Shown here piece by piece: positions 44,623 to 53,408 of a stretch of DNA of 64,000 bases. How positions within the stretch are numbered: the first letter of the stretch is position 1; every line of letters begins with the position of its first letter. A program made the translations under genes and the position numbers. Location: assembly GCF_900107545.1 (NCBI RefSeq), contig NZ_FNQZ01000008.1, positions 62,001 through 126,000 of the forward strand, given 5' to 3'. This DNA comes from Pseudobutyrivibrio sp. ACV-2. GTDB taxonomy: Bacteria; Bacillota; Clostridia; Lachnospirales; Lachnospiraceae. The notes under the pieces were generated by a model that made no database searches, had not been told where the DNA came from, and saw only the letters and a program-made list of their open reading frames with translations.

Positions 44623-45696
44623 ATGTTCGACAGATTAGAAGATTTAGTTTTAAGATATGAAGAAGTTATGAACCTTCTCTCTGAGCCAGATGTTGCAAAT
44701 GACAATGCCAGATTCAGAGCCTTAATGAAGGAACAGTCAGACCTTGCTCCAATCGTAGAAGCATACAAGCAGTATTCATCTCACAAGCAGAACATCGAGG
44801 ATTCTCTTGCACTTCTTGAAGAGGAAACTGATGAGGAGATGAAGGAGCTTGCAAAGGAAGAGCTCAACGAGTCAAAGGCTGAGGTTGAAAGACTTGAGCA
44901 GGAGCTTAAGATTCTTCTTCTTCCAAAGGACCCTAACGATGACAAAAACGTTATCGTGGAAATTCGTGCAGGTGCAGGTGGAGAGGAAGCAGCACTTTTT
45001 GCAGCAGAAATTTACCGTATGTATGTACACTATGTTGAGTCACGTGGATGGAAGGTTGAGCTTCTTGAAGCAGATGAAACAGGTATTGGCGGTATGAAAA
45101 ACATCGAGTTCATGGTTAAGGGAACAGGAGCATACTCAATCCTTAAATATGAATCAGGTGTTCATCGTGTACAGCGTGTTCCTGAAACAGAGTCACAGGG
45201 CCGTATCCAGACATCTACATGTTCAGTTGCAGTTATGCCAGAGGCAGAAGAAGTAGATATTCAGATTGATGAAAAGGATATTCGTATTGACGTAATGCGT
45301 GCATCAGGAAATGGTGGTCAGTGTGTCAATACAACTGATTCGGCTGTTCGTCTTACTCACTATCCTACAGGAATTGTTATTTATAGCCAGACTGAAAAGT
45401 CACAGCTTCAGAATAAGGAAAAGGCTTTTGCACTCCTTCGTGCAAAGCTCTATGATTTAGAGTTACAAAAGCAGCAGGATGCTGAGGCAGCAGAGCGCCG
45501 CTCACAGATTGGTACTGGTGACCGTGCTGAGAAGATTCGTACTTATAACTTCCCACAGGGCCGTGTGACAGACCATAGAATCAATCTTACACTTTACAAG
45601 CTTGATAAAATCATGAACGGAGATATTCAGGAAATTCTGGATGCTCTTATCGCAGCTGATCAGGCAGCAAAGCTCGCAAAGATGAACGAAAAATAA
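44623..45696 (+). CDS. prfA: Peptide chain release factor 1
   Basis: Reads UAA and UAG and releases the finished chain. The 357 residues match. The catalytic GGQ is in [20 protein letters not shown], and the domain before it has [16 protein letters not shown] and [19 protein letters not shown]. The ATG follows GGAGG. It lies behind prmC as in many bacteria, but here separated by 237 nt that hold hairpin element D. Confidence 0.97.
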   Translation: MFDRLEDLVLRYEEVMNLLSEPDVANDNARFRALMKEQSDLAPIVEAYKQYSSHKQNIEDSLALLEEETDEEMKELAKEELNESKAEVERLEQELKILLLPKDPNDDKNVIVEIRAGAGGEEAALFAAEIYRMYVHYVESRGWKVELLEADETGIGGMKNIEFMVKGTGAYSILKYESGVHRVQRVPETESQGRIQTSTCSVAVMPEAEEVDIQIDEKDIRIDVMRASGNGGQCVNTTDSAVRLTHYPTGIVIYSQTEKSQLQNKEKAFALLRAKLYDLELQKQQDAEAAERRSQIGTGDRAEKIRTYNFPQGRVTDHRINLTLYKLDKIMNGDIQEILDALIAADQAAKLAKMNEK

Positions 45697-45730
45697 TATT
45701 AAACTTCTAGTAGAGGCAAGCTTCTATAAA

Positions 45731-45769
45731 GGTGACTGATGGGGTTTTTTCTTCGTCAGTCACCTTTTT
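45731..45769 (+). terminator. Terminator of prfA
   Basis: GGTGACTGA and TCAGTCACC form a 9-bp stem around a T-rich loop, followed by T5. Confidence 0.88.
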
Positions 45770-45785
45770 GCAATTGATGGCAGAC

Positions 45786-45815
45786 TTGCACACTCCCAAT
45801 TTAATATGCTATTTT
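45786..45815 (+). promoter_or_regulatory. Candidate promoter giving a leaderless response-regulator mRNA
   Basis: TTGCAC, 18-nt spacer, TATTTT. The -10 box ends 7 nt before the ATG at 45822, and no Shine-Dalgarno sequence is visible, so transcription could begin at the start codon itself. Confidence 0.35.
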
Positions 45816-45821
45816 ATTATC

Positions 45822-46526
45822 ATGACTAAAATATGTATTGTAGAAGATGAGGTCGACCAAGCCGAGTTATTAAAAAACTACATAAATCGCTACGCTAATG
45901 AGCATAGGCTGCCATTTTCTATTGAGCATCTTTCAGATGGTATCGATCTGGTGGATGACTATAAGGGCCAGTATGACATTATATTGCTAGATATCCAGAT
46001 GAAGCATTTAGACGGAATGGCTGCAGCGGAAAAGATACGAAAGGTGGATTTAGATGTAATCATAATTTTCATTACATCTACAGTTCAGTATGCTGTTCAG
46101 GGGTATGCGGTGGATGCTTTGGGTTATGTGCTAAAGCCTGTTCCATATCCGCAGTTTGAGCAGATTTTCGATAAGGCCATTCAACGAGTGGAGTCCAAGC
46201 AGCATCATGTGTATATCAGGGTTTCGGTAGATGATAAACAGTTAAAACTGGATTGTGATACTATCATTTTTATAGAAAGCCAGCGTAATAACGTTATTAT
46301 CCATACAGTGGATATGGATTACACTACACTGGGTCCTCTTAAAAAGTTTGAGGAAATGCTTATTAGTCATGGCTTCAGTAAATGCCATAATGCCTATCTG
46401 GTAAATCTTTCTTTTGTAGAAGGAGTGCAAAAGGAAGAGGTAATATTGGAACATAATATTACCCTTCCAATCAGTAGGGCAAAGAAAAAAGAATTTATGT
46501 CAGCATTAACGGAGGATATTCTTTAA
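45822..46526 (+). CDS. LytTR-family response regulator (AgrA-like)
   Basis: A 234-residue regulator. The receiver (1-120) has the acidic pocket Glu8/Asp9 (IVEDE) and phosphoacceptor Asp57 (LLDIQM). The LytTR DNA-binding domain (about 135-232) has DTIIFIESQRNNVIIHT and KCHNAYLVNLSFVEGV. The longer in-frame reading from 45732 is rejected because the extra 30 residues are unlike the family and overlap the prfA terminator. The stop codon touches the start codon of the kinase gene, so the two form a signalling pair. Confidence 0.9.
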   Translation: MTKICIVEDEVDQAELLKNYINRYANEHRLPFSIEHLSDGIDLVDDYKGQYDIILLDIQMKHLDGMAAAEKIRKVDLDVIIIFITSTVQYAVQGYAVDALGYVLKPVPYPQFEQIFDKAIQRVESKQHHVYIRVSVDDKQLKLDCDTIIFIESQRNNVIIHTVDMDYTTLGPLKKFEEMLISHGFSKCHNAYLVNLSFVEGVQKEEVILEHNITLPISRAKKKEFMSALTEDIL

Positions 46527-47885
46527 ATGGATTTATCAGCTTTTTTGGCGCCAATTAATATTCAGGATACACCACGACTTTTTACCGCTATAGCCGAATG
46601 GCTGGCGGTTTTTGTATATTTTAATATCTATAAAAGAAAATACCACGGTAAGATTTTTGTTTTTCAATGCATAATAGTTTTTGCTGTTCAGACTTTATTT
46701 CAGTTCATAGCCGGTTTACTGCCACTATATTTATGGATTTTAGCGATGATAGGAGCCGTGGGGCTTATGTATCTGGCGCTTTTTTTGATACTTGATATCA
46801 AACCTAAGGACTGTGGGGTAATCACCACCCACGCTTTTGTTTTGGCAGAGTTTGCAGCCAGTTTATATAAGCAGTTTTTTGTTTGGTATATGTTTTTTAC
46901 AGGCCTTGATGGAATAGCTTCATCGGCAGCTGTAATGGTAGTGATTTTTGCCATAACATATGTGGTGTTCTATCATTTTGAGAAGGATAACATTTCTTCG
47001 GACAGAAATCTTAACATTACAAATACGGAGCTTATTAGTGTTTTGGCCACAGGAATTGGTGCTTTCATTATGTCAAACATCAGCTTTGTAAATACAAGAA
47101 CCCCATTTTCTTCATCTGACAACATGCTTTATGTTCGTACACTGGTAGATTTCGGAGGCTTGCTTATGTTGATGAATCAGATGGGACGTAGAAATGAGCT
47201 TACTCTAAAAAATGAAAGTAATGAAATAAATCAGCTGTTTCAAAAGCAGTATGAACAGTACAGGCTGGCCATCGATAATTCAGAAGCACTTCGCAAGGAA
47301 ATGCATGATATGAAGCATTATGTGATGGCTCTTAAAAATGAGGATGATCCAGCTCGTAGGGCAGAGGTTTTAGAGGACATGGAGCAGGCCATTGCCATTC
47401 AGGAATCCTTTATGAACACTGGCAATAAGGTCTTAGATGTTATTCTTACTACTAAAAGCCTGCAGTGCCAAAAGAAAAATATTACTTTGAGCGCCATGGT
47501 TGACGGAGATTTATTATCAGGCATTCACGTAAAGGATATATGTTCGCTTTTTGGAAATATTTTAGATAATGCTATTGAAGCCACCCAACAGGTACAGGAT
47601 GTAGAAAAACGTCTAATTACACTTTCTGTAAGACGACGCAATCAGTTTATTATTGTGGAGTGTGAAAACCGTTCAGAGAGTGCTAACGTCAGACTTCGGA
47701 AAAATCAGACTAGAAGAATATTTGGTAGATCAAATCTTCCAAAAACTACCAAGGAAGATAACGTCAAGCATGGTTTTGGACTGAAATCAATTGCTCAGGT
47801 GGCGGAAAAATATGGCGGTGCTATGAAATGCTCCTACGAGGATGGTTGGTTTAAAGTTAAGGTTTTACTTTCAGCTCAAATTTAA
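46527..47885 (+). CDS. GHKL sensor histidine kinase (AgrC-like)
   Basis: A 452-residue sensor. About six membrane helices occupy 1-220. The phosphorylated His is likely His260 in LRKEMHDMKHYVMAL, the form seen in AgrC/VirS-type kinases. The ATPase has LFGNILDNAIEATQQ and HGFGLKSIAQVAEKYGG. It begins one base after the response regulator. Peptide-sensing Agr systems also need a precursor and AgrB protease; neither is nearby, so the signal is unknown. Confidence 0.9.
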   Translation: MDLSAFLAPINIQDTPRLFTAIAEWLAVFVYFNIYKRKYHGKIFVFQCIIVFAVQTLFQFIAGLLPLYLWILAMIGAVGLMYLALFLILDIKPKDCGVITTHAFVLAEFAASLYKQFFVWYMFFTGLDGIASSAAVMVVIFAITYVVFYHFEKDNISSDRNLNITNTELISVLATGIGAFIMSNISFVNTRTPFSSSDNMLYVRTLVDFGGLLMLMNQMGRRNELTLKNESNEINQLFQKQYEQYRLAIDNSEALRKEMHDMKHYVMALKNEDDPARRAEVLEDMEQAIAIQESFMNTGNKVLDVILTTKSLQCQKKNITLSAMVDGDLLSGIHVKDICSLFGNILDNAIEATQQVQDVEKRLITLSVRRRNQFIIVECENRSESANVRLRKNQTRRIFGRSNLPKTTKEDNVKHGFGLKSIAQVAEKYGGAMKCSYEDGWFKVKVLLSAQI

Positions 47886-47910
47886 AGTTTTATTGATTAA
47901 CGGTATAGAA

Positions 47911-47938
47911 AAGCAAGGATATACGCCTTGCTTTTTTG
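47911..47938 (+). terminator. Terminator of the two-component operon
   Basis: AAGCAAGG-atatacg-CCTTGCTT followed by T5. Confidence 0.88.
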
Positions 47939-48069
47939 TTTTATCATTTTATTACATAGAATAACTACTAAATGTTCACATCTATAGTGTATTATTAGCC
48001 CATAAAGTGACGTGTTATATTTTCTTGTCTATTCAAAAGCAAGAGACCTATATAGATTGAGAGCTGCTT

Positions 48070-49971
48070 ATGTGGAACATGGATTATGCAATCCCAAGCT
48101 TAATGATTCTTACTGTTATTGTTGGACATTATGTTTCGCTTCCGAGATTGCCAGTAAAAAGGAATAGGACATTTGTATACCTGATTGTTATGGTTTATTT
48201 AGGTATAACGCTTGATATTGCATCAACGATGGCTGATATGAACTATCAGTCTTATAGTAGTGCTGTTCTTTACATTCTTAATTCCGCGTATTTTATATTC
48301 TTCTTGTGCGCAGGTTATTCATTCTTCTATTTTACAGCTGTAGTTTTAAATTCAAGTTTTTTAAAAAATACTGGTACTGTTTTCCTAAGTCAGCTGCCGC
48401 TAAATTTGACTAATCTTATTATTCTTAGTGCCCCTTGGACTAAATGGTTTTACTATATTGATGAGACAGGCTATCATAGCGCTCCATTGTATTATTTACT
48501 TTATGCAGTGTGGGGAATTTATATCATTTTTTCTTATGTGGCTATAGTATATCGACAATCAGAGGTTCTTAGAAAAAGAGAAATTCAAATCCTTACTGGA
48601 TGCAACACAGTGCTTTTAATTGGTTTACTTGCACGATACCTGTTTCCGGCATGGCTGTTGGAGCAAATCTTTATTTTGGCTGCATTTATAGTACTGTTCT
48701 TAGGATTTGAAAATCCTGATATGCTTCTGGAAGAGCGTACATATATCTTTAATAAGGTGGCTTTGAGAGAATATGTAGGTGAATTGAATGGTATTAAGTC
48801 AATAGACGCCATAGTTATCTGTGACAGAAGCTACTCAGAAAAATTAGAGCTTTATGGTGCAAAGCAGACAAATCAGGGTGTGTATCTGGTTCAGAATTAT
48901 ATGCATTCTAAGTTCCCGGGTTATTTGATTTTCTACTACGGAAACGGCAGATTTATAATGTTTAACCGTAAGAAAACTGGTCATAATTGGGATGAAGTAT
49001 ACAGATTAATAAAAGATCGATTTATCAAGCCATGGGTTTCTAAGAATACAGAAATTTGGTTTTTACTAGGTGCAAGTACCATTCATTTGGAGAACGAAGA
49101 GATACCTTTTGAAACTATAATTCGTGTGTTCGACGAGGCTTTTGCGATAGCAGAAAATGGAAATGATGATAGCCTTCAAAAAATCGATAATACCATCATA
49201 GATAAAATAACTAAGGAACGAGAAATAATTCGCTCTTTGGATAAGGCCATTGAAGAAGATGGAGTGGAGATATTCTTACAGCCTATAGTAAATAGCGAAA
49301 CAGGAAAGCTTGCCGGTGCAGAGGCACTTGCAAGAATAAGAGACTCAGAAGGAAAAATAATTCCACCAGGCTTGTTTATCCACATTGCAGAGAAAAATGG
49401 TAAGATTAATCAGCTTGGAAAACAGGTATTTAGAAAGTGCTGTGAATATTCTATTAATCCTGATATTCAAAAGCTGAATTTGTCCTTTATTAATGTTAAT
49501 CTATCGCCTGTTCAGTTCATGAGAATGGATTTGGTCGAAACACTAAATAATTATGTAAAGGATACCGGTGCAAACGGTGATTTTATTCATCTGGAGATAA
49601 CAGAAGAAGCATTGATAGATGAGCAGTTAATTGATAGACAGATTTCATTGTTGACCACAAATGGATTTAAATTTGTGCTTGACGATTATGGAACAGGCTA
49701 TTCCAATATTTCGAGACTACGTAAAACACCATTTATCAACATTAAGCTGGATATGAGTATTGTTTGGGATTATTGCAAGAATCCAGATTATGTGCTACCT
49801 AGCGAAATCAGCGCATTTAGAAAATCCGGCTTTGAGATTACAGCTGAGGGTATTGAAGACGAGCAGATGGCTAAAACAATGTATGAACTGGGCTGCACCT
49901 ATTTGCAGGGCTACTATTTCTCAAAACCTTTGCCTGTAAATGAGTTTATAGCTAAATATGAATCACAATAA
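48070..49971 (+). CDS. Membrane EAL-domain protein, probable c-di-GMP phosphodiesterase
   Basis: A 633-residue protein. Residues 1-220 form seven or so membrane helices. Residues about 225-370 resemble a GGDEF domain that has lost its signature (YYGNGRFIMF where RYGGDEF is expected), so it cannot make c-di-GMP. The EAL domain (about 395-630) keeps catalytic residues: GAEALAR (Glu418), VNLSP, LEITEEAL, LDDYGTGYSN (Asp538, Asp539), IKLDMS and AEGIED. Active hydrolysis of c-di-GMP is predicted. It may affect flagellar motility. AGAG lies weakly before the ATG. Terminator at 50004. Confidence 0.9.
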   Translation: MWNMDYAIPSLMILTVIVGHYVSLPRLPVKRNRTFVYLIVMVYLGITLDIASTMADMNYQSYSSAVLYILNSAYFIFFLCAGYSFFYFTAVVLNSSFLKNTGTVFLSQLPLNLTNLIILSAPWTKWFYYIDETGYHSAPLYYLLYAVWGIYIIFSYVAIVYRQSEVLRKREIQILTGCNTVLLIGLLARYLFPAWLLEQIFILAAFIVLFLGFENPDMLLEERTYIFNKVALREYVGELNGIKSIDAIVICDRSYSEKLELYGAKQTNQGVYLVQNYMHSKFPGYLIFYYGNGRFIMFNRKKTGHNWDEVYRLIKDRFIKPWVSKNTEIWFLLGASTIHLENEEIPFETIIRVFDEAFAIAENGNDDSLQKIDNTIIDKITKEREIIRSLDKAIEEDGVEIFLQPIVNSETGKLAGAEALARIRDSEGKIIPPGLFIHIAEKNGKINQLGKQVFRKCCEYSINPDIQKLNLSFINVNLSPVQFMRMDLVETLNNYVKDTGANGDFIHLEITEEALIDEQLIDRQISLLTTNGFKFVLDDYGTGYSNISRLRKTPFINIKLDMSIVWDYCKNPDYVLPSEISAFRKSGFEITAEGIEDEQMAKTMYELGCTYLQGYYFSKPLPVNEFIAKYESQ

Positions 49972-50003
49972 TTTGATAATGCAAGTTATCCGTGATTTTT
50001 TAC

Positions 50004-50030
50004 AAGTTGTCCTTCGGGGCAACTTTTTTT
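50004..50030 (+). terminator. Terminator of the EAL gene
   Basis: AAGTTGTCC-TTCG-GGGCAACTT (9 bp, one T-G pair) followed by T5. Confidence 0.92.
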
Positions 50031-50097
50031 ATGTCGTCATGTTAAATTATTCTCATCTTAATAACAGCCGGTCGTATATAGATTTGGCCATTTTTAC

Positions 50098-50194
50098 GAG
50101 CTGGTAGTCTGCAATCAATTGTGTTTCTAAAGCGAAGCATTCCAAGCTGAGTGTAGAAACATCATTGATTGTACTCGTAACCAGCGGATTAGTA
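50098..50194 (+). ncRNA. Long-hairpin leader element E (class II loop)
   Basis: Basal helix GCTGGT/ACCAGC (50100-50105, 50180-50185), equivalent to GCCTGT/ACAGGC of elements A-C but with compensated changes. Junctions AG and CTCGTA. 18-nt arms (50112-50129, 50154-50171) pair with one mismatch and a G-T pair. The 24-nt loop is AAGCGAAGCATT, two C, AAGCTGAGTG. Tail GGATTAG. It ends 54 nt before the GH3 start. Confidence 0.62.
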
Positions 50195-50248
50195 GCTAGC
50201 CAAAGCTAAAACAAAAACGTTCGGCAGGCAAAAAAATGGAGGATATAA

Positions 50249-52609
50249 ATGGACGCTAGAGAAATCATTTCACAGCTTACATTGATGGAGAAGGCCGCCC
50301 TCTTAAGCGGTAAAAACGAGTGGGAATCAAGAGATATACCACGTTTGGGGATTCAGTCTATCACATTTTCTGATGGACCACATGGTTTGCGTCGTCAGGA
50401 AGGAGCCGGTGATCATTTAGGATTAAATGCATCTCTTCCAGCTACCTGTTTTCCTACTGCAGCAACAGTAGCCAACAGCTGGGATCCTAGCATCGGAGAG
50501 GAAATCGGTGCAGCTCTTGGTGAGGAGGCAGTTGCTCAAAATGTAGATGTACTTTTAGGACCAGGTCTTAACATGAAGCGTTCTCCATTATGCGGACGTA
50601 ACTTTGAGTACTTTAGTGAAGATCCAATCCTTGCAGGAAAGATGGCTGCTTCTTATGTAAGAGGTATCCAGAGCAAGCATGTTTATTCATGCCCAAAGCA
50701 TTTTGCGGTCAACTCCCGTGAATATCGCAGAATGGCAATGAATGCTGTTGTTGATGAGAGAACACTTCGTGAAATTTATCTTACAGCTTTCGAGATAGCT
50801 GTTAAGGAGGGTGGCGCAAAGACAATCATGTCTGCCTACAACGAAGTAAATGGCAAATATGCAAATGAAAATGAGCACCTTCTTGTAGATATTTTAAGAA
50901 ATGAGTGGGGCTTTGATGGAATAGTAGTTACTGACTGGGGAGCAAGCAACGACCATGTTGAGGGTGTGAGATGTCAGTCAAACGTTGAAATGCCAAACCC
51001 TGGCCTTGATTCAGCAAGAGAGCTTATCAAGGCCGCTACAGAGGGCGAAGGCAGAATCACAGAAGAGGAAATCGACAGAGCTATCCTTCCTATCATCGAG
51101 GCTGCTATTTACTTCAAGGAAAATGACCATACAAAGGGATTCGATAAAGAAGCTCATCATGCAATCGCAAAGAAGGCTGTTATTAATTCAGCTGTTCTTC
51201 TTAAGAATGATGAGGATATTCTTCCACTTAAGGCAGGCACTACTGTTTGTCTTAGAGGACCATTTGTGGATAAGCCACGTTATCAGGGCTCAGGAAGTTC
51301 ACAAGTTAACTCTACAAAGGTTGAGACAATAAGAGAACAGATTTCAAACTACGATTTAAAGGTAGTAGATGATCCAGAAAAAGCAGATGTTGTTTTATTC
51401 TTCTTTGGATTAGATGAAATCGCTGAAAGCGAAGGCGCAGACAGAATGTCTATGGATGTTCCAGAATATCAGATTAAAGAGCTTGAGAGCCTTACAGTAT
51501 ATAACAAGCACATCATCGGTGTTATGAGTGCTGGTTCATCAGTAAAGATGCCATGGCTTGATAAATTACAGGCACTTCTTCACGGCTACCTTACAGGACA
51601 GGCAGGAGCATCTGCAATGCTTGACCTTCTTACAGGCAAGGAAATTCCAACTGGTAAGCTTTCAGAGTCTTATCCATTTGCTTTTGCAGATTGTTCAGTG
51701 GCTAACTACTCAGACACTGAAAAGAGAAATCTTCAGTACCGCGAGGGACCATTTATCGGATATCGCTACTATGATACAGCAGATGTGGCAGTTCAGTTCC
51801 CATTCGGATTTGGTCTTAGCTATACAACATTTGAGTATTCAAAGCTTTATGTTGGTGAAGAAGGTGTTAAGTTCACCATTAAAAATGTAGGCGATAGAGA
51901 TGGTGCTGAAATTGCACAGCTTTATGTGGGCAAGGAGGAGTCAGGACTTATTCGACCAAAGAAGGAACTTAAGGGCTTCAAGAAGGTATGGATTAAGGCT
52001 GGTGAGTCAGTAGAAATTGAAATTCCATTTGATGATAAAACTTTCCGTTATTTTTCAACTGTATCAAATAAGTGGGAAATTGAAGGCGGTGAGTACCAGA
52101 TTTACATCGGTTCAAATGTTTCTGATATCGAGCTTAAGGGACTTATCACAAAGGCTGGAACAATCGAAGAGCTTCCTTATGATATTGAAACACTTCCTAG
52201 CTACAAGACAGGAAAGGTTAGAAACGTTCACTATGAGGAATTTGAAAAGCTTTATGGCAATCCACTTCCAGAGGAAAAGGTAGGAGAGCTTGATATAAAT
52301 GATGCTCTTTGCCAGATGAAGGATGCCAAGAGTGGTCTGTGCAGACTCGTATACAAGATACTAAAGAGCAAGCTTGATCAGTCTTATGAAAAGGGTGTGC
52401 CAGATTTGAATATCATGTTCATCTACAACATGCCATTTAGAGCAATGAGCAAGATGACAGCCGGTGCCGTATCCCGTGATATGGCCGAGTCAATCGTAAC
52501 AGTAGCAAACGGCCATTTCTTCAAGGGACTTGGAGGCATAATCTCAGGATACTTTAAGAATGCTCGTGAGAATAAAAAATACGAAGAGCGTTTAAGTCAT
52601 AAAGAATAA
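50249..52609 (+). CDS. GH3 beta-glucosidase, cytoplasmic, classical domain order
   Basis: A 786-residue glycosidase releasing glucose (or a related sugar) from beta-linked oligosaccharides. No signal peptide. The N-terminal barrel has FSDGPHGLR, CPKHFAVNSREYRRM and the nucleophile Asp229 in VVTDWGAS. The second domain starts AVLLKNDEDILPL, and a fibronectin-III-like domain holds the usual YPFGFGLSYTTFEYS. About 100 extra C-terminal residues follow (MFIYNMPFRAMSKMTAG), seen in some Clostridia GH3 proteins. GGAGG precedes the ATG. A GtrA-like gene and a second GH3 gene follow. The natural substrate is not evident. Confidence 0.94.
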   Translation: MDAREIISQLTLMEKAALLSGKNEWESRDIPRLGIQSITFSDGPHGLRRQEGAGDHLGLNASLPATCFPTAATVANSWDPSIGEEIGAALGEEAVAQNVDVLLGPGLNMKRSPLCGRNFEYFSEDPILAGKMAASYVRGIQSKHVYSCPKHFAVNSREYRRMAMNAVVDERTLREIYLTAFEIAVKEGGAKTIMSAYNEVNGKYANENEHLLVDILRNEWGFDGIVVTDWGASNDHVEGVRCQSNVEMPNPGLDSARELIKAATEGEGRITEEEIDRAILPIIEAAIYFKENDHTKGFDKEAHHAIAKKAVINSAVLLKNDEDILPLKAGTTVCLRGPFVDKPRYQGSGSSQVNSTKVETIREQISNYDLKVVDDPEKADVVLFFFGLDEIAESEGADRMSMDVPEYQIKELESLTVYNKHIIGVMSAGSSVKMPWLDKLQALLHGYLTGQAGASAMLDLLTGKEIPTGKLSESYPFAFADCSVANYSDTEKRNLQYREGPFIGYRYYDTADVAVQFPFGFGLSYTTFEYSKLYVGEEGVKFTIKNVGDRDGAEIAQLYVGKEESGLIRPKKELKGFKKVWIKAGESVEIEIPFDDKTFRYFSTVSNKWEIEGGEYQIYIGSNVSDIELKGLITKAGTIEELPYDIETLPSYKTGKVRNVHYEEFEKLYGNPLPEEKVGELDINDALCQMKDAKSGLCRLVYKILKSKLDQSYEKGVPDLNIMFIYNMPFRAMSKMTAGAVSRDMAESIVTVANGHFFKGLGGIISGYFKNARENKKYEERLSHKE

Positions 52610-52624
52610 CGAAGGAGACTAGAA

Positions 52625-53176
52625 ATGAATTTTTGGAACAATTTTGCAGATAAACATCCTGCGATAGCCAAGTGGGTTCGTGAAGGCGGTTTATTCGTAG
52701 TGGTAAGTAACTTAATCACAGTATTTAAGTATTTATTACTTACTTTTTTACCAGCAGCCTTTGCATTCTTAGGTGACCGTTCATTTGGCTGGCCAGGAAT
52801 TCCACTTACAATCGCAGGAGAAACATTCCAGTGGAATATTTTAGGATATGATCAGGCTCATGGTGGACTTGCATATTTTACAGCATACATGATAGCTATG
52901 ATTATCGGTGAAGTAATCAACTTCCCAATTCAAAAGCTTGTAGTTTTCCGTAACCACGAAAAACCAGGCAAGCAGATTGCATGGTACATACTTGCATTTA
53001 TCGTAATCACATGCATAGTTAACTCAATCAACTGTATCTGGGTTGCAGTAGCCGGAAAATTCGTTCCAGCCGCTGTCTACAACATAGGAACCACAGTCTT
53101 AAACGGAGGCGTTTCCATGGTGGTCTTCTTCTTCGTAAACAAGATCATCTTCCCAGAAACACCAAAGAATGCATAA
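52625..53176 (+). CDS. GtrA-like membrane protein
   Basis: A 183-residue protein with four membrane helices (about 22-48, 85-103, 112-135, 148-172). The pattern resembles the GtrA family of small flippase-related proteins: GEVINFPIQKLVVFRNHEKPG matches the conserved loop after the second helix. GtrA proteins help move lipid-linked sugars across the membrane, and the linked glycosyltransferase gene at 56636 fits that. AAGGAG precedes the ATG 15 nt after the GH3 gene, so the two are likely one transcript. Confidence 0.75.
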   Translation: MNFWNNFADKHPAIAKWVREGGLFVVVSNLITVFKYLLLTFLPAAFAFLGDRSFGWPGIPLTIAGETFQWNILGYDQAHGGLAYFTAYMIAMIIGEVINFPIQKLVVFRNHEKPGKQIAWYILAFIVITCIVNSINCIWVAVAGKFVPAAVYNIGTTVLNGGVSMVVFFFVNKIIFPETPKNA

Positions 53177-53214
53177 TTCGTTTATAAAAATCACGACTTA
53201 TTAATGCACTTAGA

Positions 53215-53356
53215 GCTTTAGAGGAGCTGGACTGCATAACCTGGGCAAGCGCGAGCAGGAAGGCTCCGTGCCGAATGAGGAGCCACTGCACCGCAATGAG
53301 AGCATGGAAGGTGGCCTGCGGGAGCACGGAGTACTTGGAGTCCAGCGGACTAAAAC
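53215..53356 (+). ncRNA. Long-hairpin leader element F (GC-rich variant)
   Basis: Basal helix GCTGGAC/GTCCAGC (53226-53232, 53340-53346) and tail GGACTAA match the family, but the interior is long and GC-rich. It contains GGCTCC-(GTGCCGAATGA)-GGAGCC (53262-53284) inside GCAGG/CCTGC. CTCCGTGC (53264-53271) can also pair with GCACGGAG (53324-53331), giving a mutually exclusive fold. It ends 53 nt before the second GH3 gene. Confidence 0.5.
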
Positions 53357-53408
53357 TTTGAGATATATTTTTACTATTATGAGGAAATAATAGGAAGGAG
53401 AAGAGAGA

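Noticed and set aside
45697-48069. AgrD-like autoinducer peptide gene near the two-component pair
   Set aside because: Both intergenic gaps were read in all frames; no short frame with a ribosome site and a cysteine-containing core was found.
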